Under the pieces are notes generated by a model that saw only the letters and a list, made by a program, of their open reading frames with translations, did not search any database and was not told the origin of the DNA. Positions 18,601 to 27,465 of a stretch of 64,000 nucleotides of DNA are shown here, piece by piece (within the stretch, counting starts at the first letter, position 1; each line of letters begins with the position of its first letter). Source of the stretch: Flavobacterium piscinae (GTDB lineage: Bacteria; Bacteroidota; Bacteroidia; Flavobacteriales; Flavobacteriaceae); the NCBI RefSeq assembly GCF_004122145.1, contig NZ_SBKQ01000013.1:58609-122608 (forward strand), given 5' to 3'. A program made the translations under genes and the position numbers.

Positions 18601-19286
18601 ACACCATTGCGATACCAAGAATAGTTAAACCGTAAATCGGAAGGGTTTCCGTCAAAATCGGTTACATCAATTGTAGCGGTTATACTTTTTGTTTCCGGTT
18701 TACAGTAGTCAGTTTGCGTAATTTCATTTCCTGCTTCATCGGTAATATCTACTGATGACAAAAAGCTACAATCCGAACTTCCCGTGCCACCAATTTGAGT
18801 AATAGTAATTTCGCCAGGAACGTTTGAATAATTGTCAATCAACAAAACATATAATTCTCCTACTTGACCATTGGGGATTGTAACAATTTCAACACTGTCA
18901 GGCAACCAACTACAGTCTACTTCAACCGAAGTATTTAATTGACTGCAAACATTGGAAAGATCATTAAAAGGTCCCCAAAGCACAAAATCAACGTCAGTTC
19001 CTGCCCCATTATTTCCAACTTGATTGATTTGCAAAATAATGTTTCCAGGTGTTTGTATTTGAATGAAAAACCAAGTCGGGCCTTGAAAATTGTCATTAAT
19101 GCAAGTGGTGTTAAAATTCTCGTTGTTTCCACCTACAGAATTCTGAAACGGAATACTGGTGGCACACGATTGATACGCTTCAAAATTAGCTTGAAATTGT
19201 GCACAAGAAGGTGCTCCACCTTGTGCGAAGGAGTTTTGGACAGTAAAAATCCAAAATAGAAAAAAAAAATTATAAATCGATTTCAA
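15699..19286 (-). CDS. Giant secreted protein with gliding motility-associated C-terminal (T9SS type B) domain
   Basis: A 1195-residue cell-surface or secreted protein. The signal peptide is at about 1-21 (ending SFAQ). The body is a string of immunoglobulin/PKD-like beta domains: repeated units with TYQWYQNN, YQWYRND and similar W-Y turns in the first half, then repeats around 460-900 of the type PNPVIMEQCD, PNPISICGD and PAPIEKCDD. The last about 90 residues are a CTD of the gliding-associated family (FTPNGDGFNDTW, IYIFDRFGKLL, WDGTFNGRPMPSDDYWF), which directs export by the type IX secretion system. It starts eight bases after gpmI ends, so it may be co-transcribed with that gene. Ligand unknown; an adhesin role is inferred. 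Confidence 0.9.
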   Translation of the reverse strand: MKSIYNFFFLFWIFTVQNSFAQGGAPSCAQFQANFEAYQSCATSIPFQNSVGGNNENFNTTCINDNFQGPTWFFIQIQTPGNIILQINQVGNNGAGTDVDFVLWGPFNDLSNVCSQLNTSVEVDCSWLPDSVEIVTIPNGQVGELYVLLIDNYSNVPGEITITQIGGTGSSDCSFLSSVDITDEAGNEITQTDYCKPETKSITATIDVTDFDGNPSDLRFNYSWYRNGVLITTITNSTTNTNTLANIAESGTYKVETTAYDSTDPTVDLTNLPVSEDEIELKFFILPDVSIQNSTTNCLNDNPILQSIILNQNQFDSIVDNPIYQWYRNDVAIFGISNESFSPVLPGKYTLGIKNGGCNEVISNSIFIYDTPQVTVFDTTSICDNDSYTLISSIANSGNLNNLTYQWYQNNTPIVGANAPTLLVSTTIQATNSTANYYLEVTEEGICVGESNTVSIQINAVPVLNPNPVIMEQCDYITPNNDGIATTNLTTAYNEITNNIAGLTLYYFLDSGLTQPILNPETFVNTSSNQTIYVIAVNESATPNCTSTSVATIALTINPTSLSTYPNMASICPVLNENYGLVNFSLQENIIRTTFFSGNPVEITFYLTAIDASIKVNQLNDLSQIPIGTQTIYTRVETNNICEGVGTFQVEVKTPPIQNSINSINLCENETVVLNSFDTEALLSQNASVQTSYFRTFQMAENNSGSLNKNIPQAFPVGSNTIFVRLFDTITQCFSIVNFNIEVFPNPVIFVPNPISICGDTIALFDLTLRNNQISGGNTNYEIFYYETAADLAADNFITQPSTYSSTTKTILVKVVDPTNNNCFSITNLSLAVVTIPGSINNPAPIEKCDDSGFFTFDLTERATEILGPSSTSNTIIRYYENFADAQNNNNSFIQNPTSFTNSVEGFQKIYIRVTSTTNFDSESGQACFRVLELDLYVRPFPENNLRTFPYYICVDENGNILKEAFIRTLLNETEYSFEWFTDIDAQPGNQIAGESLSTFSTDIEGNFSVLVTNISNAALCSSVFNFTTIKTLAPNAVTISPQNLIGFENQNTITATATPSSSDYEYSIIPDLWQESPVFTNIAAGDFVLRVRNKFGCDEISTTFTVLDFPLFFTPNGDGFNDTWKVIGSPIIEIVHIYIFDRFGKLLKEIGQNGNGWDGTFNGRPMPSDDYWFKVVYKKEGIEQEFRSNFSLKR

Positions 19287-19294
19287 AATAATTT

Positions 19295-20812
19295 TTACAG
19301 TAAGGAATGCCTTGTCATAGCATTCGGTTGTTCAATTCCCATGAGGGCTAAAATGGTTGGTGCAATATCTCCTAGTACACCATTGTGGATTGTTTTTAAT
19401 TCGTTATCAACCAAAATCACGGGAACGGGATTGGTTGTATGAGCTGTGTTAGGAGAACCATCCGGATTAATCATGGTTTCACAATTACCATGATCTGCGA
19501 TAACAATAGTGGTATAATCATTTGCCAAAGCAGTTTCAATCACTTCTTTTACACAAACATCTACTGCTTCGCAGGCTTTAATAGCGGCATCCATTACACC
19601 GGTATGTCCCACCATATCGCCGTTAGCAAAATTTAAACAAACAAAATCAACTTCTCCTTTTTTGAGTTCTTCCACCAAGGCATCTTTTAATTCAAAAGCA
19701 CTCATCTCGGGTTTCAAATCATAGGTTGCTACTTTTGGTGAGTTTCTCAAGATACGTGTTTCGCCTTCAAAAGGTTCTTCGCGACCACCGGAAAAGAAAA
19801 AAGTTACGTGCGGATATTTTTCCGTCTCTGCTATTCGGATTTGCTTTTTATGGTTTCTTTCCAATACTTCTCCCAATGTTTCGGAGATGTTATCCTTATT
19901 GTAAATTACTTTGATATTTTTATACGTTTCATCGTAATTAGTCATCGTTACATAATACAAATCCAATTTGTGCATGTTTTGTTCGTGAAAATCCTGTTGT
20001 GATAATGCTTCTGTCAATTGTCTGCCACGATCCGTTCTAAAGTTGAAGAATATGACCACATCTCCATTTTGAATGGTTGTAAGAGGTTTCCCTTTTGAGT
20101 CGGTCATAACAATTGGCTCGATAAATTCATCCGTAATTTCAGCATCATAACTTTTTTGAATTGTGTCAGTTGCGTTAGAGGAAGAAGTTCCAATTCCATT
20201 CACTAATAAATCATAGGCTTTTTTCACTCGCTCCCAACGTTTGTCTCTGTCCATTGCATAATATCTCCCACAAACTGAAGCAAGTTTAGCTTTAGTATGA
20301 GAAAGATAGTTTTCCAACGATTCGATGTATCCTCTTCCTGATTTTGGATCAACATCTCTACCATCTGTAAACGCATGAACAAAAACTTTTTCTAATCCAA
20401 AATCATTTGCGGCATCTAATAGTCCTCTTAAATGTGACGTATGGGAATGTACACCACCATCGGAAACTAACCCTAAAAAATGTACATTTTTTTGATTTGT
20501 TTTAGCATAAGAAAAAGCATCTTGAAGTACTTTTTCATTATTTAAAGTTTTATGTTGAACCGCTAAATTGATACGGGTTAATTCCTGATAAATGATTCTT
20601 CCCGCACCTAAATTCATGTGACCTACTTCAGAATTTCCCATCTGACCTTCCGGAAGTCCTACATTTAAACCATCTGTTCTCAATTCCGCATTTGGATATT
20701 TTTTGTATAGCGAATCAATAAACGGTGTATTCGCATGGTCAATAGCTGAAACTATAGGATCGGGAGAATGTCCCCATCCGTCTAAAATCATTAGGATAAC
20801 TTTCTTGTTCAT
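19295..20812 (-). CDS. gpmI: 2,3-bisphosphoglycerate-independent phosphoglycerate mutase
   Basis: Interconverts 3- and 2-phosphoglycerate in glycolysis, using two Mn2+ ions. The 505-residue product begins MNKKVILMILDGWGHS with the first metal-binding Asp. The phospho-serine is in GNSEVGHMNLGAGR (about residue 62), and later metal ligands lie in NFANGDMVGHTG and VIADHGNCE. A longer frame runs to 20905, but the start at 20812 fits the family and lies 16 bases after a -7 box at 20829-20836. The giant type IX protein gene follows eight bases downstream. Confidence 0.96.
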   Translation of the reverse strand: MNKKVILMILDGWGHSPDPIVSAIDHANTPFIDSLYKKYPNAELRTDGLNVGLPEGQMGNSEVGHMNLGAGRIIYQELTRINLAVQHKTLNNEKVLQDAFSYAKTNQKNVHFLGLVSDGGVHSHTSHLRGLLDAANDFGLEKVFVHAFTDGRDVDPKSGRGYIESLENYLSHTKAKLASVCGRYYAMDRDKRWERVKKAYDLLVNGIGTSSSNATDTIQKSYDAEITDEFIEPIVMTDSKGKPLTTIQNGDVVIFFNFRTDRGRQLTEALSQQDFHEQNMHKLDLYYVTMTNYDETYKNIKVIYNKDNISETLGEVLERNHKKQIRIAETEKYPHVTFFFSGGREEPFEGETRILRNSPKVATYDLKPEMSAFELKDALVEELKKGEVDFVCLNFANGDMVGHTGVMDAAIKACEAVDVCVKEVIETALANDYTTIVIADHGNCETMINPDGSPNTAHTTNPVPVILVDNELKTIHNGVLGDIAPTILALMGIEQPNAMTRHSLL

Positions 20813-20828
20813 AGGAAAAATTTTGTAG

Positions 20829-20836
20829 CAAAGATA
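20829..20836 (-). promoter_or_regulatory. -7 box for gpmI
   Basis: The minus strand reads TATCTTTG, matching TAnnTTTG, 16 bases upstream of the gpmI ATG. It excludes the longer start at 20905. Confidence 0.55.
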
Positions 20837-20864
20837 ATGAATTACGTCTATGCGGATGCGAGAT

Positions 20865-23270
20865 TTACACTTTTTTAAACCAATTTTTAGCTTTGTTATA
20901 ATCAATAAAATAGCGTAAACTCACCGAAAAAACATGATTTAAATTATCTTCAAAAACATTGCCAACGTTTGATCCAAAACTTTTATTAATTTCGTTGGAA
21001 AAGTTTTGAGCATTGTTTCGATACAAAGCAGTTATTTGACTTCCCGGAGCAAACCACCAAGAATAGGACAAATCAAAATTCCACAAATTAAAATTAGCAT
21101 CTTTATTGTTCGTGTAATTGTTATTTGGTGTAAAAGTTCCATCCTCCAACAAGGTGTGAAATTGAACATTTTCGGCGAATGACCAATAATGTCGAGTGGT
21201 TAAATTCAACGTCATTTTGTTGTTAATGGCATATTTTCCGGAAATAGAATTGGTTAATGTTGTTCGATTTCTTTCAGCCAAAATAATGTCATTTTCTGAG
21301 AAATCTACCCAGCCAATATCACTATTTTGACGGTTATAATTGGTGGAATAAATCAACGTTAATTTGTCATTAAATCGATACCTCGGACTTACAAATAAAC
21401 CATAATTTAATCGGTTTTCCTGATCAAAAATTCGGACAGAGGGTTCAACATCTAACGCAAATTTTCGGTTATAATTGGAGGAGAAATAAATCCAAGCATT
21501 GGCAGTAGCCGGAAATGCCAATGGTCTTCCGGGAACTCTGGATTCATAAAAATTATAGGTTACAAACGGACTTACTAAAAAGCCATAACCAATAAAATCA
21601 TTTTTTAAAGTACTGGAATTAATATTCATATTGATCCAATGATCCTGTGCTTTACCGGTGGTGTTTTCAAGTTCTATATAGTAATTAGCATTTAATCTAA
21701 AGGAATTATATCGTTTGGTTGGATTTAAAATACGATAATTAAAATTTGCGGCAACATTGTGGTAATTCGTGATAAAGTTGATGCCTAAATCATTGATGTC
21801 GAAATCTTTGGATACATATTGCGAAGCTATGGAATAGCGGTATTTTCCATACGTTTTACCAAAATTTATATAGGTTGAATAGCCATTTCCTTTTTTATCA
21901 TCATAAATACTGCTCATTTTTAAATCGCCCGAAATATTGAATTTATTTCCTTTGGAATTAATATCATACACAATGCCGGTTACATTGGCATCTCTAAAAT
22001 CACCAAATCGAGTAACGTTGGTGTTGATAAATGAAACAGAAGAATTTTGATTGAATCGTTGGTCAAACACCAATATGTTATAATTGGACAGTGGCTCTAC
22101 CAATTCTTCTCGAATTTCGTTCGTGTCATTGTTTCGAATACGAGCATAGGTTTTTTCAGTAATGGCATTTAAAAAACCAATTCCTAAACCTTCTGAAGTC
22201 CTTCCCGAAACTTTCAAAGCATTCAAAAGATTGACAGTATTTGGATAAGTTTCGACAGTTTCGTTTTCACTTATTGAGGGTGATGCAGACGGCGGACCAC
22301 CTATTCTTCTGGAGTAAACCAAATTACCTTTGGAAAACAAATCGGTTCCTTCGGTAAAAAAAGGTCTGTTTTCATTGAATTGTTGTTCAAATGGTCCTAA
22401 ATTTAATTCCACATTATCAAAAGCGGTTTGACCAAAATCGGGAACTAGAATTGCATCTAAAGTAAATGAATCATTGATACCGTATTTAATATCCATTCCG
22501 GCTTTAAAAGTACTTTCGGTATCGTTATTGTTCGATTCGATATAACCGGAAGTATAAGGAATCAGAAATAATCGGGTAGGTGTTTTGATGTTTTCAATAC
22601 CTTCTAAAATTCCGGCTTGATTAATGAAAGAACTTACAGCTCGGTCGATTTTACTCCACGTTACTTTCTGTCGGAATCGACGAATTTCTCTAAAAAAATT
22701 AACACCCCAAGTTTGAACATTTTCTTTTGAAAAGCGTAGTGCTGCATAGGGAATTTCCATTTCAATTACCCAGCCATAGTCGGTAATTTTTACTTCACTG
22801 TTCCAAATGGCATCCCAAGAAAAATCTTCACCGTTTTCGGTTGCCAAACAATCCATTTGAACTCCTGAGGCAGAGACGAAAAATCTGAAATCCTGCTGAC
22901 CATCGTTAAAACCGTTGATGAAAATACCAAAGTGATCGGCTGTTCCAAAATTATCCCGTTGGGTAATTTCTTTTTCAATTTTGGAAGGTTCATTGTCATA
23001 TAAAATTGCTCCAACATATATGGCATTGTCGTCATAAAGTATTCTAACTTCCGATTTTCTTTCGGTCGATTCCGGCACACCATTTTCTGGTTCTAGCATA
23101 ATAAAATTATTAGCGATAGATGTTTTTTCCCAAACGGTTTCATTCAATTTTCCGTCAATTGAAATGGATTCATTAACTCGAAAGGCAGTAGTTTTTTTTT
23201 GACTATAAACTTGAAATGTTCCTATTAGTAGAAATAAAATGATTGAAAAGAGAGGTCTGATTGAATTCAT
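20865..23270 (-). CDS. DUF5916 outer-membrane protein with CBM9-like N-terminal domain
   Basis: An 801-residue exported protein. Residues 1-23 form a signal peptide (FQVYSQ). A carbohydrate-binding family 9-like beta domain follows (about 25-225; KLNETVWEKTSIANNFIMLEP, DNAIYVGAILYDNEPSKI, GWVIEMEIPYAALRF). The C-terminal part (about 230-801) is a repetitive aromatic-rich DUF5916 segment that looks like a large outer-membrane beta barrel. This architecture is common in Bacteroidota. The function is not established; surface sugar or peptide handling is a guess. gpmI follows after 52 bases on the same strand but has its own -7 box. Confidence 0.85.
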   Translation of the reverse strand: MNSIRPLFSIILFLLIGTFQVYSQKKTTAFRVNESISIDGKLNETVWEKTSIANNFIMLEPENGVPESTERKSEVRILYDDNAIYVGAILYDNEPSKIEKEITQRDNFGTADHFGIFINGFNDGQQDFRFFVSASGVQMDCLATENGEDFSWDAIWNSEVKITDYGWVIEMEIPYAALRFSKENVQTWGVNFFREIRRFRQKVTWSKIDRAVSSFINQAGILEGIENIKTPTRLFLIPYTSGYIESNNNDTESTFKAGMDIKYGINDSFTLDAILVPDFGQTAFDNVELNLGPFEQQFNENRPFFTEGTDLFSKGNLVYSRRIGGPPSASPSISENETVETYPNTVNLLNALKVSGRTSEGLGIGFLNAITEKTYARIRNNDTNEIREELVEPLSNYNILVFDQRFNQNSSVSFINTNVTRFGDFRDANVTGIVYDINSKGNKFNISGDLKMSSIYDDKKGNGYSTYINFGKTYGKYRYSIASQYVSKDFDINDLGINFITNYHNVAANFNYRILNPTKRYNSFRLNANYYIELENTTGKAQDHWINMNINSSTLKNDFIGYGFLVSPFVTYNFYESRVPGRPLAFPATANAWIYFSSNYNRKFALDVEPSVRIFDQENRLNYGLFVSPRYRFNDKLTLIYSTNYNRQNSDIGWVDFSENDIILAERNRTTLTNSISGKYAINNKMTLNLTTRHYWSFAENVQFHTLLEDGTFTPNNNYTNNKDANFNLWNFDLSYSWWFAPGSQITALYRNNAQNFSNEINKSFGSNVGNVFEDNLNHVFSVSLRYFIDYNKAKNWFKKV

Positions 23271-23464
23271 GATTCAAAATTAATTATTGGATTTTTAGCT
23301 ACAATTACTTTATCATTTCGTTAAGAAATATTTTTTAAAGACGTTAAAATTTTACTCTGTTACACTTTTCTTATACGAATTGTAGTTTTTTTCCGTTTTA
23401 TGCTTAATCTACTCATAAAAAGTGAGTTAAATTTTTAAAAAAGAGCATAATTAATCTAAAATAA

Positions 23465-23495
23465 TTTGGTTTTAAACCTATAATTTATATTTTTG
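23465..23495 (+). promoter_or_regulatory. Full Bacteroidota promoter (-33/-7) before the L,D-transpeptidase gene
   Basis: TTTG at 23465-23468 and TATTTTTG at 23488-23495 are separated by exactly 19 bases, the best match in the window to TTTG-N19-TAnnTTTG. Transcription would start near 23500, giving a leader of about 30 bases. It lies in the 261-bp region between divergent genes. Confidence 0.75.
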
Positions 23496-23531
23496 GCATC
23501 CCAAGTCTAATTTTTAACCTATAGAATACCA

Positions 23532-24239
23532 ATGAATTACAAGCTTTTTCCGGTCTTGCTGTTTGGATTATTTTCATTCACAACACCTTCAAATAATACC
23601 ACAGACCCTAAAAATATTGCATCAACTTCCAAAACTTCTTTCGAATCGAAGGTGGTTTCGTTGTACAATAATCTTAACGCAAATAATTTTAAACTGCCAC
23701 AACTTGAAAGTTTCACCAAAGCTTTAGAAGGTTTTTACCAATTAAAGCAAAAAGGTTTAATTCAAAATGATATCCTAACACTTGTTGATTTTAGTTTGTC
23801 TGCCAATTCCAAAAGATTGTGGGTGATTGATATGACTTCCAATACGGTTTTGTATCATTCATTAGTGGCTCATGGAAGAAATTCCGGTGAAGAATTTGCA
23901 ACACAATTTTCTAATAAATCAGAGTCGTACCAAAGTAGTTTAGGATTTTACCTTACCGGAGAAACCTATCAAGGGAAACATGGCCTTTCGCTTCGTTTAG
24001 ATGGTTTGGAAAGAGGCATAAACGACAAAGCTCGTGAGAGAGCAGTCGTAATTCACGGTGCTGATTACGTTTCAGAACAATTCATCAAACAAAATAAACG
24101 CCTAGGTAGAAGCCAAGGATGTCCTGCTTTACCAGTGGAATTGAATCAAGAAATCATCAAAACGATCAAAGACAAATCGTGTTTGTTTATTTATCATCCT
24201 TCAAGAAGTTATAAAGTGGCTTCGAAATTAATTTCGTAG
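23532..24239 (+). CDS. Murein L,D-transpeptidase catalytic-domain family protein
   Basis: A 235-residue exported protein of the YkuD-like family found in Bacteroidota and Proteobacteria. A signal peptide covers about residues 1-18. The catalytic region has HGADYVSEQF and then GRSQGCPALP with Cys197 as nucleophile, the H...S-x-G-C pattern of L,D-transpeptidases, which cross-link or trim peptidoglycan stems in the periplasm. It has its own strong promoter. Its 3' end overlaps by 12 bases the 3' end of a second, unrelated-looking L,D-transpeptidase on the other strand. Confidence 0.85.
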   Translation: MNYKLFPVLLFGLFSFTTPSNNTTDPKNIASTSKTSFESKVVSLYNNLNANNFKLPQLESFTKALEGFYQLKQKGLIQNDILTLVDFSLSANSKRLWVIDMTSNTVLYHSLVAHGRNSGEEFATQFSNKSESYQSSLGFYLTGETYQGKHGLSLRLDGLERGINDKARERAVVIHGADYVSEQFIKQNKRLGRSQGCPALPVELNQEIIKTIKDKSCLFIYHPSRSYKVASKLIS

Positions 24240-25805
24240 TTTTTTATACAATTCAGCATCCAAACCGTAAATATCATCTCTAAAAATCAGTAGATTTTTA
24301 TCGCTCCAAGCTGTCCAATATAAAAGATGGAGGTAAATGGGTTTGGTAAAATTGACATTTTTGGTTTTGGATTCGGCTAACACTTCATCAATTTTTTCTT
24401 TATTCCAATTAATAGAATCTGATAATAAGTATTCGGTTAATTCAAACGGATTTTGAACCCTCACACAACCCGAACTCAGCGAGCGGTTTTCACGTTCAAA
24501 ATAACCTCTTGTGTTGGTATCATGCAAATAAACCGAAAACCGATTTGGAAACATTATTTTTACTAATCCTAATGAGTTTGTACTTCCGGGTGCCTGCACA
24601 TAACGATAGGATTTGCCCTTTGAAGGAATCCAATCGGATGGACTCACAACCGTACCTCCTTCATAAATAGTCAGGTTTTTGCTGGCAAAATAGCCTCTGT
24701 TTTTGGTAGCAGCAGGAATCACATCTTCTTTTAAAATTGTGGGAGGAACTGTCCAAGTTGGATTAAAAACGACATAGCTCAATTTCGAGGACAATATCGG
24801 TGTTCTTCGACTGGCTTTTCCAACAATGATTCGATGTGTTTTTACTGTATCTTTTTCCTTTACAACTTGCAACGAATAATCGGGAATATTGATGATGAGG
24901 TATTCTTTTTCAAATTCTCGCGGATACCATCGCCAGCGTTCCATGTTGGCAATTATTTGTTCTTTTCTTTTTTGTTTGGTGAAATTCAGCGAGGCAATCG
25001 TGCCTTTTCCAATCACACCATCAGGAGCTAAACCATGCCGACTTTGAAAGTTTTTGACGGCATTAAACGTAGTTTCATCATAAATGTTGGTTAACGAATC
25101 CGGTTTTTTCATGTCATACCAATAGGCCAGTCGCTTTTTAACTTCAATTAAAATAGCGTTGGTGTCGTTAAGTACAATTTTGTCTTTGATTTCCAGTTTT
25201 TTAAAATTTTCATCCGGGAATTGATTAATCAGTTGCAAACTGTGTTTCAATTTTTGATACATAATATGGCTTGGTTTCACTTCATTTAAAGCAAAATCAA
25301 ATGAATCTTTTCGTTGAAAATTCAACAGCAATTGTTGTATGTCGATTTTGTTTTCTTTCAAATCCCAATCTTTGTACAATTCTTTTGGGTTTAAAGAACC
25401 TTTGGCTACTTTTTCTACATATTTTTTTAGATTTTGTGTAAGCAAAAAATCAAAGTCAATCAATTCTTTATCGGATAAAGTCGGAATGGATTTTTCTAAT
25501 TTCCCGATTTTTTTTAAATCGAAGTCTTTTGGATTCAAACCTTCTTCTTCCACATTCTTTAAAACCGTGAGCAAGGATTCCCTACAATTGAAGGCCAACC
25601 AAAATGTCTTGTTATCATTCGCTTGATAGAAAGCGACAAGAATTGAATCGTTCTTTTTTGAAAGATAAGTGGAATCAATTGCCAACACTTTTCCTTCGTC
25701 GGTCACTTCAACAGCAACTGGTTTTGGATTGGAAGAGTCGGGCTTTTTTTTCTTATCACAAGAAATCAGTAGGAGTAAAAATAGAAGTAGGTAAAAATGC
25801 TTCAT
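24228..25805 (-). CDS. L,D-transpeptidase (YcbB/LdtD-like) lipoprotein
   Basis: A 525-residue periplasmic lipoprotein with lipobox Cys16 (LLISCDKKKK). An N-terminal scaffold domain (about 40-230) is followed by a peptidoglycan-binding repeat (TFNAVKNFQSRHGLAPDGVIG, about 245-275). The YkuD domain has VYLHDT and SLSSGCVRVQNP with the catalytic Cys near residue 446. This architecture matches the LdtD (YcbB) class that forms 3-3 cross-links. It follows the GNAT gene after five bases on the same strand. Confidence 0.9.
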   Translation of the reverse strand: MKHFYLLLFLLLLISCDKKKKPDSSNPKPVAVEVTDEGKVLAIDSTYLSKKNDSILVAFYQANDNKTFWLAFNCRESLLTVLKNVEEEGLNPKDFDLKKIGKLEKSIPTLSDKELIDFDFLLTQNLKKYVEKVAKGSLNPKELYKDWDLKENKIDIQQLLLNFQRKDSFDFALNEVKPSHIMYQKLKHSLQLINQFPDENFKKLEIKDKIVLNDTNAILIEVKKRLAYWYDMKKPDSLTNIYDETTFNAVKNFQSRHGLAPDGVIGKGTIASLNFTKQKRKEQIIANMERWRWYPREFEKEYLIINIPDYSLQVVKEKDTVKTHRIIVGKASRRTPILSSKLSYVVFNPTWTVPPTILKEDVIPAATKNRGYFASKNLTIYEGGTVVSPSDWIPSKGKSYRYVQAPGSTNSLGLVKIMFPNRFSVYLHDTNTRGYFERENRSLSSGCVRVQNPFELTEYLLSDSINWNKEKIDEVLAESKTKNVNFTKPIYLHLLYWTAWSDKNLLIFRDDIYGLDAELYKKLRN

Positions 25806-25810
25806 AGTGA

Positions 25811-26260
25811 CTAAGAAATCGGATTTGTTTTTTTATACATTACAAAATGAGTGCCAATATCACCAATTTCAAATGGTTTTCCGTGAATGGAATAGCCTGC
25901 TTTTTCGTAAAAAGGAACGGCTTTTTCGCGAGCATTGAACCACAGTAAGTTACATTTGTATTTTTTTGCAATTTCTTCGGCTTCGTGGAGTAATTTTTCG
26001 CCGTAACCTCTTTTTTGATGGTGTTTTAGGACAGCCATTCCCCTTATTTGAAGCTGAGTTTTATCATCAAATGCTTCATTTTTATTTTTAAAAAGTGAAA
26101 CAACACCAATTAAAGCACAATTAATATACAAACCAAGATGGATGGTCGATTGCAAATTATCTCCTTCAAAATGGCAGGATTCCAACGGTTTTCCTTCCCG
26201 AAGAACAGGATGCCGAACCGAAAAAGTATCCAAAGCTGTTATTTCTTTTAAAGTCAACAT
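25811..26260 (-). CDS. GNAT-family N-acetyltransferase
   Basis: A 149-residue acetyl-CoA-dependent acyltransferase. It has the GNAT strand-4 segment LQIRGMAVLKHHQKRGYGEKLLHEAE, with the acetyl-CoA pyrophosphate loop QKRGYG, followed by LLWFNAREKAVPFYEKAGYS, typical of the ElaA/YjcF-like subgroup. The acceptor is unknown. It is upstream of the L,D-transpeptidase gene with a five-base gap and is probably co-transcribed, though no functional link is evident. Confidence 0.88.
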   Translation of the reverse strand: MLTLKEITALDTFSVRHPVLREGKPLESCHFEGDNLQSTIHLGLYINCALIGVVSLFKNKNEAFDDKTQLQIRGMAVLKHHQKRGYGEKLLHEAEEIAKKYKCNLLWFNAREKAVPFYEKAGYSIHGKPFEIGDIGTHFVMYKKTNPIS

Positions 26261-26360
26261 AATTTATTACCTCAAACTTGGAAAACTAAAGGTATAACTT
26301 TTTCAGAATAAATCGGTTATAAATTTGGTTAGCTTTTTGATTATTTTTTTGAAGAAAAAT

Positions 26361-26393
26361 TTGCAACAAAGAAAACTATTTGTCTATATTTGC
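26361..26393 (+). promoter_or_regulatory. Promoter of tRNA-Gly
   Basis: TTTG at 26361-26364 and TATATTTG at 26386-26393 are separated by 21 bases. The -7 box ends 10 bases before the mature 5' end of the tRNA. Confidence 0.65.
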
Positions 26394-26403
26394 ACTCACA
26401 AAT

Positions 26404-26476
<73 letters not shown>

Positions 26477-26483
26477 CTGTTAA

Positions 26484-26513
26484 AAACCTCAAACGAAAGT
26501 TTGGGGTTTTTTT
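26484..26513 (+). terminator. Terminator of tRNA-Gly
   Basis: An 11-bp stem (26484-26494 with 26499-26509, one G-U) closes a GAAA tetraloop and is followed by a T-run to 26513. Confidence 0.85.
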
Positions 26514-26559
26514 GTTGGAACAGTTGAACTTTTTTTTTTCTTCATTTAATATAAATCCC

Positions 26560-27267
26560 CTAAACAAATTTCTCCATTTTATTTCCGCTTTCCACCTCAA
26601 TCGCTTCCTGATTTTGCCGAAATAACCGTGCCGATAATTCTCCTTTTAAAGTAATTTGTTCGCCTTTTACATCTAGCCAACTGCCTTCTCGCAAACCAAT
26701 CACCGGTTGTGCATTGAATTGATGAAACTCTTTGATACGAGTTTCACGGGTTTCTCCCATGTGTTTCGATTGTAAATCGGTATCCAAGTAATGCGGATTT
26801 AGATTAAACGGAATCACTCCCAATGTTTCAAAACTCGGCGGATAGATAATGGGCATGTCGTTGGTGGTTTGCATCGTAGGGCCGCAAATGTTGCTCCCGG
26901 CACTGGTTCCCAAGTATGGAGTGCCGCTCTCAATGACTTTTTTAAGTATTTGCATTTGGTTGTTTTGATGCAATTGTGTCACTAATAAAAAGGTGTTTCC
27001 GCCTCCGGTAAAAATACCTTCCGCTTTTTCGATGGCTTGTGTAGGATTAGAAAATTCATGTAAACCGTTTACTTCAATATTCAGTAAGGCAAAAAAAGAT
27101 TTTACTTTCAGCGTGTATTCTTCATGAGAAATTCCGCCAGGGCGGGCATACGGCACAAACAAAATGCTTTTGCTTTGTGCAAAATGAAGTTGTAATTCGG
27201 GCAATAAATACGCTAGGTAATTGCCGCCGTGAACAGTCGAAGTGCTGGCAATAAGCAGGTTTTTCAT
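26560..27267 (-). CDS. pepE: Peptidase S51, dipeptidase E-like
   Basis: Serine peptidase of the PepE class, which hydrolyses Asp-Xaa dipeptides in the cytoplasm. The start at 27267 (MKNLLIASTSTVHGG) gives 235 residues, close to the usual 229-240. The nucleophile is in the elbow GTSAGSNICGP, the first glycine-rich turn is FTGGGNTFLLV, and the His region is FNLNPHYLDTD. A longer frame to 27297 exists, but a -7 box on this strand at 27282-27289 lies inside it, which favours the shorter start. It converges on tRNA-Gly. Confidence 0.9.
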   Translation of the reverse strand: MKNLLIASTSTVHGGNYLAYLLPELQLHFAQSKSILFVPYARPGGISHEEYTLKVKSFFALLNIEVNGLHEFSNPTQAIEKAEGIFTGGGNTFLLVTQLHQNNQMQILKKVIESGTPYLGTSAGSNICGPTMQTTNDMPIIYPPSFETLGVIPFNLNPHYLDTDLQSKHMGETRETRIKEFHQFNAQPVIGLREGSWLDVKGEQITLKGELSARLFRQNQEAIEVESGNKMEKFV

Positions 27268-27281
27268 GATCTCTGTTTTCA

Positions 27282-27289
27282 CAAAAATA
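27282..27289 (-). promoter_or_regulatory. -7 box for pepE
   Basis: The minus strand reads TATTTTTG, matching TAnnTTTG, 14 bases before the ATG at 27267. This decides the start codon. Confidence 0.5.
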
Positions 27290-27465
27290 CGCATCATGCT
27301 GATTAGATTTTCAACAGATTAACAAAAAATTACAAATGAGTTGTGAAATAGTTGTGAATTTTTTGTAATATTTTTACTTGTGATACAATGGTAAAACAAA
27401 AAATGGTTTCATCTTTGCTATTAAATTGTAAATAGTTAGTTTAAAAATTAAATTGAGATTGCTCG

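Noticed and set aside
20813..20905. N-terminal extension of gpmI
   Set aside because: It runs through the predicted promoter and into the end of the neighbouring gene, and it is not present in the family.
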